Below, one piece after another: positions 27,746-35,250 of a stretch of DNA of 64,000 bases. Position 1 is the first letter of the stretch. Each line of letters starts with the position of its first letter. Both the position numbers and the translations under genes were made by a program. Below the pieces are notes generated by a model. The model worked only from the letters and a program-made list of their open reading frames with translations, did not search any database and was not told the DNA's origin. The stretch comes from Actinomycetospora endophytica (lineage in GTDB: Bacteria > Actinomycetota > Actinomycetes > Mycobacteriales > Pseudonocardiaceae): the NCBI RefSeq assembly GCF_021026375.1, contig NZ_JAJNDB010000001.1, positions 1,364,001-1,428,000 on the forward strand, given 5' to 3'.

Positions 27746-27796
27746 GTGTCCCGTTGCACGCAGTCCTGGTGGTGGTCGCCTTCCCGGCGACCGTGA
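27746..27796 (+). CDS. tryptophan leader peptide of trpS
   Basis: A 16-codon reading frame, MSRCTQSWWWSPSRRP, with three consecutive TGG codons at 27767-27775 and TGA at 27794-27796. It begins with GTG and ends 90 bp before trpS. The Trp run and the following alternative hairpins form the standard leader of a ribosome-mediated attenuator. A weak -10, GACAGT, lies 6 nt before the GTG, which would make the leader mRNA leaderless. Translation is inferred from the layout. Confidence 0.7.
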   Translation: MSRCTQSWWWSPSRRP

Positions 27797-27831
27797 CTGC
27801 TGCCCGCATCCGGCCGCCTCACGGCGGCCGG
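27774..27831 (+). promoter_or_regulatory. tryptophan attenuator: protector, antiterminator and terminator hairpins
   Basis: The 1:2 hairpin pairs GGTCGCC (27774-27780) with GGCGACC (27786-27792). The 3:4 terminator pairs CCGGCCGCC (27810-27818) with GGCGGCCGG (27823-27831). The 2:3 antiterminator pairs CCGTGA (27791-27796) with TCACGG (27819-27824), reinforced by GGC with GCC. Pairs 1:2 and 3:4 each exclude 2:3. A ribosome stalled on the Trp codons covers arm 1 and frees arm 2, so low Trp-tRNA allows read-through into trpS. The stems are seen; the switching is inferred. Confidence 0.65.
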
Positions 27832-27886
27832 CGCGACGACTCCTGACGCGCACGCGTGAGGTGGCCTCTCCCGAGAGGAACCCCTC

Positions 27887-29071
27887 ATGACGAACGTCCC
27901 GTCGTCCGATCCCTCGCTCGAGGCCCGCATCGCCGCGGACCCGCACCGGTTCCGTGTGCTGACCGGTGACCGCCCGACCGGAGCCCTGCACCTCGGGCAC
28001 TACTTCGGCACCCTCGCCAACCGGGTCCGGCTGCAGGACCACGGCGTCCAGACCTACCTCGTCGTCGCCGACTACCAGGTCATCACCGACCGCGACCTCG
28101 CCGGCGACCTGCCCGGCAACGTCCACGAGATGCTGCTCGACCAACTGGCCGCCGGGATCGACCCGGAGCGGGCGACGATCTTCACCCACAGTGCGGTCCC
28201 GGCCCTCAACCAGCTGCTGCTCCCGCTGCTGTCGCTGATCTCGGTCGCCGAGCTGCAGCGCAATCCCACGGTGAAGGCCGAGGCCGCGGCGAGCGGCACC
28301 CGGGCGATGAGCGGGCTGCTGCTGACCTATCCGGTGCACCAGGCCGCCGACATCCTGTTCTGCTCGGCCCATGTGGTGCCGGTCGGCCGCGACCAGCTCG
28401 CGCACCTCGAGGTCGCCCGAACCCTCGCCCGACGGTTCAACGACCGCTACGGCCGCGTCTTCACGGTCCCCGACCCCCTCGTCGGGGACGCCCCGGTCCT
28501 GCTCGGGATCGACGGCACGAAGATGAGCAAGAGCCGCGGGAACGCCATCGAGCTGCGGGCCACCGCGGACCGGACGGCTGCCCTCATCCGTCGGGCGAGG
28601 ACGGACGGCGTCCGACGCGTCACCTACGAGCCCGCGACCCGCCCCGAGGTCGCCAACCTGCTCGAGCTGGCCGGGCTCTGCCTCGGCGAGGAGCCCGAGG
28701 ACCTGGCGGACCGCATCGGGGACCGGGGCGCGGCCGGGCTCAAGGCGCTGGTCACCGATGCGGTCAACGACCACTTCGCCCCCTTGCGACGACGTCGGGC
28801 CGAGCTGGCGGCCGACGCCGCCGCCGGCGGGCTGGACGAGATCCTCGCCCGCGGGAACGACCACGCCACCCTGATCGCCGAGGCGAAGCTCGACGAGGTC
28901 CGCGCCGCCATGAACATGAGCTACCGCCGGTCGGCCCCGGCTCAGAAGGCGGAGTGCTCCACCTCGGAGAGCGCGAAGAAGTCGCGGATCAGGCCGACCG
29001 CACGGTCCGCGTCGAACGCCGTGCACGTGAAGACCACGACGGCGAGGAAGCGGCGCTCGGACCACACGTAG
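27887..29071 (+). CDS. trpS: tryptophanyl-tRNA synthetase, auxiliary type
   Basis: A 394-codon class I aminoacyl-tRNA synthetase. The HIGH-type motif is in TGDRPTGALHLGHYFG (residues 26-41) and the KMSKS motif is intact in GTKMSKSRGNAIE (about 206-218). The motif LTGDRPTGALHLGHYFGTLA resembles the second, often indolmycin-resistant TrpRS class rather than the housekeeping one. The family usually ends near residue 345; here the frame continues for about 45 extra residues (after MSYRRSAPAQ) because no stop occurs, and this tail is antisense to the SpeD-like gene. The Shine-Dalgarno GAGAGGA lies in a CCTCTC/GAGAGG hairpin (27864-27877). Expression is probably controlled by the Trp attenuator upstream. 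Confidence 0.9.
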   Translation: MTNVPSSDPSLEARIAADPHRFRVLTGDRPTGALHLGHYFGTLANRVRLQDHGVQTYLVVADYQVITDRDLAGDLPGNVHEMLLDQLAAGIDPERATIFTHSAVPALNQLLLPLLSLISVAELQRNPTVKAEAAASGTRAMSGLLLTYPVHQAADILFCSAHVVPVGRDQLAHLEVARTLARRFNDRYGRVFTVPDPLVGDAPVLLGIDGTKMSKSRGNAIELRATADRTAALIRRARTDGVRRVTYEPATRPEVANLLELAGLCLGEEPEDLADRIGDRGAAGLKALVTDAVNDHFAPLRRRRAELAADAAAGGLDEILARGNDHATLIAEAKLDEVRAAMNMSYRRSAPAQKAECSTSESAKKSRIRPTARSASNAVHVKTTTARKRRSDHT

Positions 29072-29298
29072 AGCGAGATGCCGGAGTCGATCAGCGGGAC
29101 GAACGCGTCGTAGCCCTCGTTGTCCGCGCGTCCCGCGCCGCCGGGGGCGTGGACGGTGGCCTCGCCGTAGGTCCGCAGCTCGAGGACCGCGGGCAGGTCT
29201 CGCAGGAAGTCCCGCACCACCGACTCGTCGACGTCCCGGGTGTAGAAGCCCTCCACCAGCAGCCGTTGGCGGGTGATGTCCGGGGCGAGGTCGCGCAC
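28942..29298 (-). CDS. SpeD-like (S-adenosylmethionine decarboxylase fold) protein, altered active site
   Basis: A 118-residue protein. The segment DSGISLYVWSERRFLAVVVF plus TC (residues 71-92) aligns with the pyruvoyl-forming core of SpeD (ES-H-IS-H-W..E...VDVFTC). Ser72 would supply the pyruvoyl group and Cys92 matches the conserved Cys (20 residues after Ser, as in the enzyme). The Glu before the Ser is Asp71, and the His needed for processing (five residues after Ser) is Tyr77. It may therefore be unprocessed or have a different activity. The GTG start is weakly supported. It overlaps trpS tail-to-tail by 130 bp. Confidence 0.6.
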   Translation of the reverse strand: MRDLAPDITRQRLLVEGFYTRDVDESVVRDFLRDLPAVLELRTYGEATVHAPGGAGRADNEGYDAFVPLIDSGISLYVWSERRFLAVVVFTCTAFDADRAVGLIRDFFALSEVEHSAF

Positions 29299-29325
29299 GC
29301 CGGCACGGTAGCCGCGCAGGTCGGG

Positions 29326-30063
29326 TCAGAGCACCCGGTTCGGGTGGGCGGCGAGCGCCGCGCCCACGGCGCGTTCGACGAGCACGGGGAGGAACTCGGT
29401 GATCGTGGCGTCCCGGAAGCGCTCGGCGGTCCGCGCGACCAGCCGGCGGATGACCGCCGCGCGGGCGGGGTCGTCGTCGGCACCGTGGCGGTCCAGCAAC
29501 CGGGCGTTCACCGCGGCGAGGGCCGCGGCCGGCAGCGGGGTCAGCCGGCCGGGCCCGACGGTGGCGAACGGCTCGTGCCCGTCGCTGACCGCCCGGTGGA
29601 GCCAGTCGGCGGTCGTCCACGCCTGTTCGACCACCTCCGGCGGATATCCCATGCTCACCCGCCGGGACTCGAACTGGTCCTGGTCGATGAGCGCGACCCG
29701 ACGGTCGCGGTAGCGGACCACGTCGAGGTCGAGGTCGACCGCCCACAGCCCGCCGGTCGCGGTGGTCAGTACCGGCGTGGTGACGTCGCAGTAGAGCGCG
29801 AACTCGCCGTCGAGGGCCCAGCGGGCGATCCATGAGCCCGTCCGGGGCACCAGCAGGAGCTGATCGCGGCGGGGTCGTTGCGGCGGCCCGCTGCGGCGGG
29901 TCATCACGTGCCCGGCCGGCCACCGGTACCAGCGCCCGAAACGGTCGGTGTCCAGCGTCAGCAGCGGGATGGTCTTGCTGGTCGTGCCGTCCCACTTGTC
30001 CAACCGCAGCTCACAGCGCCCCGGTTCCCGGCTGTCGGGTTCGCGGGTGACGGGCTCGGCCAC
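29326..30063 (-). CDS. DUF402 domain protein
   Basis: A 245-residue protein. The middle third has VTTPVLTTATGGLWAVDLDL plus DVVRYRDRRVALIDQDQFE, the Asp-rich DUF402 signature shared with FomD, a phosphodiesterase/nucleotidyl hydrolase-like beta barrel that uses divalent metal. The C-terminal 90 residues are helical. DUF402 proteins act on nucleotides or phosphonate conjugates in other bacteria, but no activity can be assigned here. It lies 27 bp downstream of the SpeD-like gene's start side on the same strand and 9 bp after the following gene's stop, so it is in a minus-strand run. Confidence 0.7.
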   Translation of the reverse strand: MAEPVTREPDSREPGRCELRLDKWDGTTSKTIPLLTLDTDRFGRWYRWPAGHVMTRRSGPPQRPRRDQLLLVPRTGSWIARWALDGEFALYCDVTTPVLTTATGGLWAVDLDLDVVRYRDRRVALIDQDQFESRRVSMGYPPEVVEQAWTTADWLHRAVSDGHEPFATVGPGRLTPLPAAALAAVNARLLDRHGADDDPARAAVIRRLVARTAERFRDATITEFLPVLVERAVGAALAAHPNRVL

Positions 30064-30072
30064 GACGTGCCC

Positions 30073-30483
30073 TCACCGCTGCGGCGGCAGGGCCGGCATG
30101 ACGGGCCTGGTCATCCACGCCAGTCCGGCGACGGCGGCGATCACGGGCGCCTCGACGGCACCCATCAGCGCCAGGACGCCGAGCCCGCCGTAGGCCACCA
30201 CCTCGTGGGGCGACACCGACCAGATCCCGTCCGTGGACGCGCGCACGAAGCCCTCCGCCCGCAGCCCGACCGCGCGTCGGAGCCCGGACAGCTCGGCCTC
30301 CACCCGGTCCGGAACCAGCCACGCCCAGGTTCCCGAGCCGCCGCCGACCGGGCGGTGATCGGTCCCGGCGCGACCGCCCGGAGCGTCGTCGTCGGGTGCC
30401 CCGCCACCGGGTCCCACCAGCACCGGCGAGGTGACCGTCTCCACGACCCGTAGCTGCCTGGTTCGCCGCTGCCTGTCCGTCAT
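30073..30483 (-). CDS. small conserved membrane-associated protein
   Basis: A 136-residue protein of unknown function. Residues 1-50 are polar and disordered. Residues 55-90 contain WLVPDRVEAELSGLRRAVGL, a helical segment. The C-terminal part EVVAYGGLGVLALMGAVEAP plus VIAAVAGLAWMTRP is a hydrophobic hairpin or single helix. ATG at 30483 has GAGGAG at a good distance. It is the first gene of a minus-strand run with the DUF402 and SpeD-like genes. Confidence 0.6.
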   Translation of the reverse strand: MTDRQRRTRQLRVVETVTSPVLVGPGGGAPDDDAPGGRAGTDHRPVGGGSGTWAWLVPDRVEAELSGLRRAVGLRAEGFVRASTDGIWSVSPHEVVAYGGLGVLALMGAVEAPVIAAVAGLAWMTRPVMPALPPQR

Positions 30484-30828
30484 GGTCCGCTCCTCGCCGC
30501 CCTGAGCCCCAACGGCCGGGGCGCGGGCCGCGCATTCGCCCGACTCGACCGTCCGGATGGCCACGGAACGATACCGCCGTCCGCCGGACGAAGGCACCCT
30601 CCGACAGGACGGCAGCCCGTCCGACATGGTGTCAGAGCTGCTTGGCGAGGAACTGCTCGCTGTGACGGTCCGGATACCGGTCGAGCTCGCTCTGGAGGAT
30701 CCCGCACCCGACTGTCGCGGCCGTGACACAACGACAGTCACGACGGGCGCAGACCCGGGGGCCGTCGCGGAGCACTCTTCATCCCATCGACGCCGACCAC
30801 GACGTCGCCCCAGATGAAGGAGCCCGCC
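30484..30828. promoter_or_regulatory. 345-bp divergent intergenic region with inverted repeats
   Basis: GACTGTCG (30710-30717) and CGACAGTC (30732-30739) form a perfect 8-bp inverted repeat with a 14-nt spacer. CGTGAC (30722-30727) and GTCACG (30737-30742) overlap it. They lie about 90 bp before the plus-strand gene at 30829 and are candidate operators. No gene was recognised in this stretch. Confidence 0.4.
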
Positions 30829-31242
30829 ATGTCCGTCCCCACCGTTCCCTCGGTTCCCTCCTCCACCCCCGCTCCCGCCGGGCTCACGGCGCCGTTCGAC
30901 GGCCGGCAGATCGATCCCCGGACCCAGGTGCCGGGCCCCCGACGGCGACGGACCGGGGTGGTGCTGACGGTCGTGCTGTCGGTGGCCACCCTGATCGCCG
31001 CGGTCGTCGTCGCCGCCCTCGCCTTCCTCGGGGGGACGACGAGCGTGCCGGCCGCGAGCGTCGGCGAGCAGCTCAGCCGGCAGTTCGGCGCCCCGGTCAG
31101 CTGCACCGAGGACCTGCCCGCGAAGGTCGGCGCCACCACGATGTGCACCGGCACCGACGACCAGGGCGTCCACCACGTGCTCGTCACGGCCACCTCGGTC
31201 GACGGGTCGCAGGTGGGCTTCACCGGCACCGTCCAGGACTGA
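30829..31242 (+). CDS. DUF4333 domain membrane protein
   Basis: A 137-residue protein. A proline-rich cytoplasmic N-terminus (about 40 residues) is followed by one membrane helix (TGVVLTVVLSVATLIAAVVV, then AALAFLGG). An extracellular DUF4333 domain follows: VGEQLSRQFGAPVSCTEDLP, KVGATTMCTGTDDQGVHHVL and a closing VTATSVDGSQVGF. Two Cys residues in the domain probably form a disulfide. ATG at 30829 has AAGGAG 8 nt upstream. The function is unknown. The next gene begins 25 bp downstream. Confidence 0.75.
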   Translation: MSVPTVPSVPSSTPAPAGLTAPFDGRQIDPRTQVPGPRRRRTGVVLTVVLSVATLIAAVVVAALAFLGGTTSVPAASVGEQLSRQFGAPVSCTEDLPAKVGATTMCTGTDDQGVHHVLVTATSVDGSQVGFTGTVQD

Positions 31243-31267
31243 GCTCCGGCACCGCGGGAGAGACGTC

Positions 31268-32044
31268 ATGCGTCCCGGCCGGATGTTCTGGGCCGTCCTC
31301 GTCAACGGACTCTGGGCCGTGCTCATCGCGGGCTCGGCCGGCGCGGCGATCACCGCGTCCGGCCGACCCGACGCCCCGATCCGGGTGGGCCTCTCCCTGG
31401 GATGGGTCCTGATCGGGCTCGCCCTGCTGGCGGTCACCCTGCCGTTCCTCACCGGGGCCCTGCGGTGGCAGCGCACGGCGGCGACGTGGCTGGCGGACCC
31501 GTTCCCGACGGCGCCGGCGTCCTTCTTCTCCGTGGAGGAGGCGGCGGACGGATCGGCGTCGGTGTGGTGCGACGGCCGGCACATGGTCACCGCGGTCCCG
31601 CTCGACCGCCGTCGACTCGGGGACTGCGTGATCCGGGCAGACGGTCGCGACCTGCACGTCGATCGGGCACCCACGGGTGAGCTGGCGGTCCTCGACGGGG
31701 ACGCCGTCGTCGGCGAGCTGCACCAGGTGGGACGGATCGCGCCCTACCTCGTGCTCATCGTCGGCGAGTCACGGCTCCTCTCCCCGCCGTCGATCGCGCG
31801 TACTCAGTGGGACTGCCTCGACCGCTCGGGGCAGGTCCGCACCGTGGACTTCTCGGAGGTCCCGGTGATCGCGGACAGTGGCGACCGTCGCTCGGTCCTG
31901 CGTACCGAGCTCCCAGGTGGTGACGACCCGCAGGCCTGGGCGTGCCTGCTCTGGATCGCCATGCGCTGTCGGTCGATCTCCATCGAGCGCGCCCGGTCCC
32001 GGACGTCGGACGGCTACATCCCCATGGTGGTGTCGTCGTCCTGA
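31268..32044 (+). CDS. hypothetical membrane protein
   Basis: A 258-residue protein with two N-terminal membrane helices (FWAVLVNGLWAVLIAGSAGA at residues 7-26, and VGLSLGWVLIGLALLAVTLP at about 40-59). The remainder is a soluble domain rich in beta strands with no recognised motif (for example ASVWCDGRHMVTAVPLDRRR). It appears to be cotranscribed with the DUF4333 gene, from which it is separated by 25 bp. Its role is unknown. Confidence 0.6.
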   Translation: MRPGRMFWAVLVNGLWAVLIAGSAGAAITASGRPDAPIRVGLSLGWVLIGLALLAVTLPFLTGALRWQRTAATWLADPFPTAPASFFSVEEAADGSASVWCDGRHMVTAVPLDRRRLGDCVIRADGRDLHVDRAPTGELAVLDGDAVVGELHQVGRIAPYLVLIVGESRLLSPPSIARTQWDCLDRSGQVRTVDFSEVPVIADSGDRRSVLRTELPGGDDPQAWACLLWIAMRCRSISIERARSRTSDGYIPMVVSSS

Positions 32045-32057
32045 CGTCGTGCGACGG

Positions 32058-32729
32058 TCATTGCTCGAAGGCCCACGTCACCATCAGCGGGAACTCCTGT
32101 CGCCAGAACCCGTCGCCGTGGGATCCGACCCGCTCGGTCATGACGACGTCGGCGCCTGCTCCGCGCAGCGCGTCGGCCCATCTCGTCGCGTTGTCGAGGA
32201 AGAACGGTTCCTGCGTCCCGGCGACGAGGTAGGCGCGGGGGAGCGGCCCGGGCATCGCGGCCGGCGGGCGGTAGCCCGCTCCGGGCGAGGCGCACAGGAC
32301 CGTGCCGTAGACGTCGGGATGCCGGAGCCCGGCCGCGAGGGCGAACTCGCCGCCCGCCGACGCCCCGAACACCGCGGTGCGCGCCGCGGGCAGGGCCACG
32401 CCGAATCGCGACCTCACCCACCGGCGGACCTCATCGACGAAGAACGTCTCGTGTGCCGCGAACCGGTCCGGGTCGAAGCCGGGCGAGTACTCGTGGAGCC
32501 GCATCGTCTCGTCGGCCGTCCGGTGAACCCCGACGATCATCGTGGACGCCATGCCGGCTGCCTCGAGATCGCCGCCCCACGGCGAGATCTCCTGGCCGTC
32601 GGCCGCGAACACGACCGCCACTGGTGGCTCGGGAGGCACGTAGACCGTGACCTGGCGTCCGCCGTCGTAACCGAACGTCCCGGTCAGGAGCTCGCCCGAG
32701 ATCCCCCCGCCCACCGGTCGATCATCCAC
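32058..32729 (-). CDS. putative esterase, alpha/beta hydrolase fold
   Basis: A 223-residue hydrolase of the esterase D/enterochelin esterase type. The nucleophile elbow is AVFGASAGGEFALAAGLRHP (GASAGG, Ser at about residue 125). A C-terminal His is in VGSHGDGFWRQEFP. The N-terminal strand region has VVFAADGQEISPWGGDLEAA, a possible oxyanion loop. It would cleave an ester, but the substrate is unknown. It is convergent with the preceding gene (13 bp between stops) and lies downstream of dnaB. Confidence 0.8.
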   Translation of the reverse strand: MDDRPVGGGISGELLTGTFGYDGGRQVTVYVPPEPPVAVVFAADGQEISPWGGDLEAAGMASTMIVGVHRTADETMRLHEYSPGFDPDRFAAHETFFVDEVRRWVRSRFGVALPAARTAVFGASAGGEFALAAGLRHPDVYGTVLCASPGAGYRPPAAMPGPLPRAYLVAGTQEPFFLDNATRWADALRGAGADVVMTERVGSHGDGFWRQEFPLMVTWAFEQ

Positions 32730-32800
32730 CCTCGTATCCGATCGGCGAGAACCACGCCGAGCCTCGGTGGCAGCACTCGGGCGTTCCCCTCCCGGCCGGC

Positions 32801-34210
32801 TCAGCCCCGGGCGATGTCCGCGAACCGGCTGTAGTGCAGCTGGTGGGCCACGGTGATCGTCGCCGTGGGCCCGTTGCGGTGCTTGGCCAGGATGAGGTCA
32901 GCCTCGCCCGCGCGGGGATCGTCACGCTCGAAGGCGTCGGGGCGGCTGATGAGCATGACCATGTCGGCGTCCTGCTCCAGCGACCCCGACTCACGCAGGT
33001 CGGAGAGCATCGGCTTCTTGTCGGTGCGCTGCTCCGGACCACGGTTCAGCTGGCTGATCGCGACCAGCGGCACCTCGAGCTCCTTGGCCAGCAGCTTGAG
33101 CTGCCGGGAGAACTCCGAGACCTCCTGCTGGCGGCTCTCGACCTTCTTGCCCGAGGTCATCAGCTGCATGTAGTCGAGGATGATCAGCTTCAGGTCGTGG
33201 CGCTGCTTGAGCCGCCGCGCCTTCGCCCGGATCTCCATGATCGTCATGTTCGGCGAGTCGTCGATGAACAACGGCGCCTCGGAGATCTCGCTCATCCGCC
33301 GGGCCAGCCGGGTCCAGTCGTCGTCGGTCATCGAGCCGGAGCGCATGTCGGCCAGCCGGATCTTCGCCTCGGCCGACAGCAGGCGCATGACGATCTCGGT
33401 GCGCCCCATTTCCAGAGAAAAGAATGCCGAAGTCAATCCGTGTTTGATGCTCGCCGAGCGAGCGAAATCCATTCCCAGAGTCGATTTCCCGATTCCAGGT
33501 CTGGCGGCGACGATGACCATCTGCCCGGCGTGCAGACCGTTCGTCACCTCGTCCAGATCGGCGAATCCGGTCGGCACCCCGAACGAGACCCCGCCCCGCG
33601 ACGCGATGGCGTCGATCTCGTCCATCGTCGGCTGCAGGATGTCCTCGAGGGCCACGTAGTCCTCGGTGACCCGCCGGTCGGTCACCTCGTAGACCGCGGC
33701 CTGCGCGCGGTCGACGATGTCGTCGGTGTCCGCGCCCTCGCCGCCGTGATACCCGAGCTGCACGATCCGCGTGCCCGCCTCGACGAGCCGGCGCAGGATC
33801 GCCCGGTCGGCCACGATCTCGGCGTAGTACGCGGCGTTCGCCGCCGTGGGCACCGCCGCGATGAGCGTGTGCAGGTACGGCGCCCCGCCGACGCGCAGCA
33901 GCTCGCCGCGGCGCTCGAGCTCCGCGGACACCGTCACCGGGTCCGCCGGCTCGCCGCGCCCGTAGAGATCGAGCACGCACTCGTAGACCGTCTGATGTGC
34001 GGGCCGGTAGAAGTCGTCCGGCTTGAGCATCTCGACGACGTCGGCGATCGCGTCCTTGCTCAGCAGGATGGCGCCGAGCACCGACTGTTCGGCGGTGATG
34101 TCCTGCGGCGGCTGCCGATCGAACTCCGGGCGCGAGCCCTCGGAACCGGATCCGGCGGAGCGGGGGCCGCCGTCACGGCCGCCTGCCCCCCGCTCGTCGA
34201 GCACCGCCAC
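32801..34210 (-). CDS. dnaB: replicative DNA helicase
   Basis: A 469-residue DnaB-type hexameric helicase that unwinds DNA at the replication fork. The N-terminal domain has QPPQDITAEQSVLGAILLSK and DVVEMLKPDDFYRPAHQTVY. The Walker A motif ARPGIGKSTLGMDFARSAS is at about residues 230-248. Motif H3 ILDYMQLM and the end QLNRGPEQRTDKKPMLSDLR, plus ESGSLEQDADMV, are intact. No intein is present. GTG at 34210 is chosen over ORF extensions because GGAGGAG lies about 7 nt upstream. The bases 33404-33503 have atypical, AT-richer codons around Walker A. Confidence 0.95.
   Translation of the reverse strand: MAVLDERGAGGRDGGPRSAGSGSEGSRPEFDRQPPQDITAEQSVLGAILLSKDAIADVVEMLKPDDFYRPAHQTVYECVLDLYGRGEPADPVTVSAELERRGELLRVGGAPYLHTLIAAVPTAANAAYYAEIVADRAILRRLVEAGTRIVQLGYHGGEGADTDDIVDRAQAAVYEVTDRRVTEDYVALEDILQPTMDEIDAIASRGGVSFGVPTGFADLDEVTNGLHAGQMVIVAARPGIGKSTLGMDFARSASIKHGLTSAFFSLEMGRTEIVMRLLSAEAKIRLADMRSGSMTDDDWTRLARRMSEISEAPLFIDDSPNMTIMEIRAKARRLKQRHDLKLIILDYMQLMTSGKKVESRQQEVSEFSRQLKLLAKELEVPLVAISQLNRGPEQRTDKKPMLSDLRESGSLEQDADMVMLISRPDAFERDDPRAGEADLILAKHRNGPTATITVAHQLHYSRFADIARG
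33404..33503 (-). other. AT-richer patch inside dnaB at the Walker A region
   Basis: About 100 bp with roughly half A+T in a gene that is otherwise above 65% GC. The codons include AGA, AAA, ACT, TTT, TCT, GAA, TTG and GGA, which are rare elsewhere here. The patch encodes the stretch from RPGIGKST to SLEMG. Confidence 0.7.
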
Positions 34211-34720
34211 GGACTGCTCCTCCCCATCGCCGTGGACGCCCGGGCCGCCCCCGGCACGTCCGGCCTGCCCCCTTCTACCGCGAGGCACCGACACCGCCGC
34301 CGACCGCGCGAGCACGGCCCGGGACGAGGTGTCCGACGCACGCTAGGTCGGGGTCGTCCCGGCGGGCCAGGCGGTGCTGTTGATGTCCCTGTTGATGGCC
34401 TGGGGACGGATCCGGGAGCACAGGCTCCCCAGGTGGGCACACCTGGGGACAACCTGTTGGCAACCGCTCCTGATCAGGCGTCGTCGCAGGTCACACGACT
34501 GTGCATCCTGTGGACAACAAGTGGATCGGCATGTCGGCGAACACTGCCGCCCGGCGTGTCGCATCACGGCCACGACGCGCGGAGACGACCGGCCGCCGTC
34601 GGGCGCCGGACGGCCGGGTGACGACCGGGCGACCATCCGGCGCCCCGGGTGGGCGACGGCCCGTGCTGTCCACAGCCCGCCCACCCACGCACTCACCGAT
34701 GCTCCATACGACCCCGGACA
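34211..34720. promoter_or_regulatory. dnaB upstream region with DnaA-box-like sites and hairpins
   Basis: A perfect actinobacterial-type DnaA box, TTGTCCACA, lies on the minus strand at 34509-34517. Near matches are CTGTCCACA (34666-34674, plus) and TTGTCCCCA (minus, 34444-34452). CCCCAGGTG-GGCA-CACCTGGGG (34427-34448) is a strong hairpin, and the CCTGGGGA motif occurs three times (34399-34450) in alternating orientation. The stretch before the terminator at 34721 has no recognised gene. Confidence 0.5.
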
Positions 34721-34765
34721 CACCTCGGGCCCCGGACCGCGCGTGGCGGTCCGGGGCCCGAGGTG
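34721..34765. terminator. perfect 20-bp hairpin after rplI
   Basis: CACCTCGGGCCCCGGACCGC (34721-34740) and its exact complement (34746-34765) flank the 5-nt loop GCGTG. It lies 15 bp past the rplI stop on the minus strand. There is no U-tract, as is usual for actinobacterial terminators. Confidence 0.8.
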
Positions 34766-34780
34766 AGGACGGTGAGGCGC

Positions 34781-35233
34781 TCAGACGCCCTGGACGTCCA
34801 GCGGGAGCTCGACGGCGACGTCCGGGTGCAGCCGGACGGTCACCTGGTGGGCACCGGTGGTCTTGATGTGGCCCTTGGTGTCGACCAGGCGCTTGTCGAG
34901 GTTCGGCCCGCCCGAGGTCCGGACCGCGCCGACGATGTCGGCCGGCGACACGGAGCCGAAGAGCTTGCCGCCCTGGCCCGCGGACTTCGCGGTGACGGTC
35001 ACGGTGCCGACGCCCTGGAGCTCGCCCGCGATCTCCTTGGCGTGGTCGAGGTCCCGGATCCGCTTGCCCTCCTGGGTGCGGCGGATCGTCTCGACCTGCT
35101 TCATCGCGCCGCGGGTGGCGACGATGGCCAGCCCGCGGGGCAGCAGGAAGTTGCGGCCGTAGCCGTCCTTGACGTCGACCAGGTCGCCGGGGCCACCGAG
35201 GTTGGCGACGTCGGCGGTGAGGATGAGCTTCAT
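34781..35233 (-). CDS. rplI: 50S ribosomal protein L9
   Basis: A 150-residue L9. The N-terminal domain has [20 protein letters not shown] and [19 protein letters not shown], and the long central helix and C-terminal domain follow ([16 protein letters not shown]). It binds 23S rRNA near the L1 stalk base. It is the last gene of the rpsF-ssb-rpsR-rplI operon and is followed by a strong hairpin. The start is ATG at 35233, after GGAAGGGG. Confidence 0.97.
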   Translation of the reverse strand: MKLILTADVANLGGPGDLVDVKDGYGRNFLLPRGLAIVATRGAMKQVETIRRTQEGKRIRDLDHAKEIAGELQGVGTVTVTAKSAGQGGKLFGSVSPADIVGAVRTSGGPNLDKRLVDTKGHIKTTGAHQVTVRLHPDVAVELPLDVQGV

Positions 35234-35250
35234 CGCGTGGGTCCCCTTCC

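Noticed and set aside
27516-27886. T-box riboswitch before trpS
   Set aside because: I do not see the conserved AGGGTGGNACCGCG-type T-box segment or the required specifier stem. The Trp-rich leader peptide and hairpins explain the region better.
33180-33659. 159-codon plus-strand frame inside dnaB
   Set aside because: It mirrors the AT-richer patch of dnaB and has no family features or ribosome binding site.
34444-34674. Replication origin
   Set aside because: Only one perfect and two imperfect DnaA-box-like sites exist, with no AT-rich unwinding region and no adjacent dnaA or dnaN.
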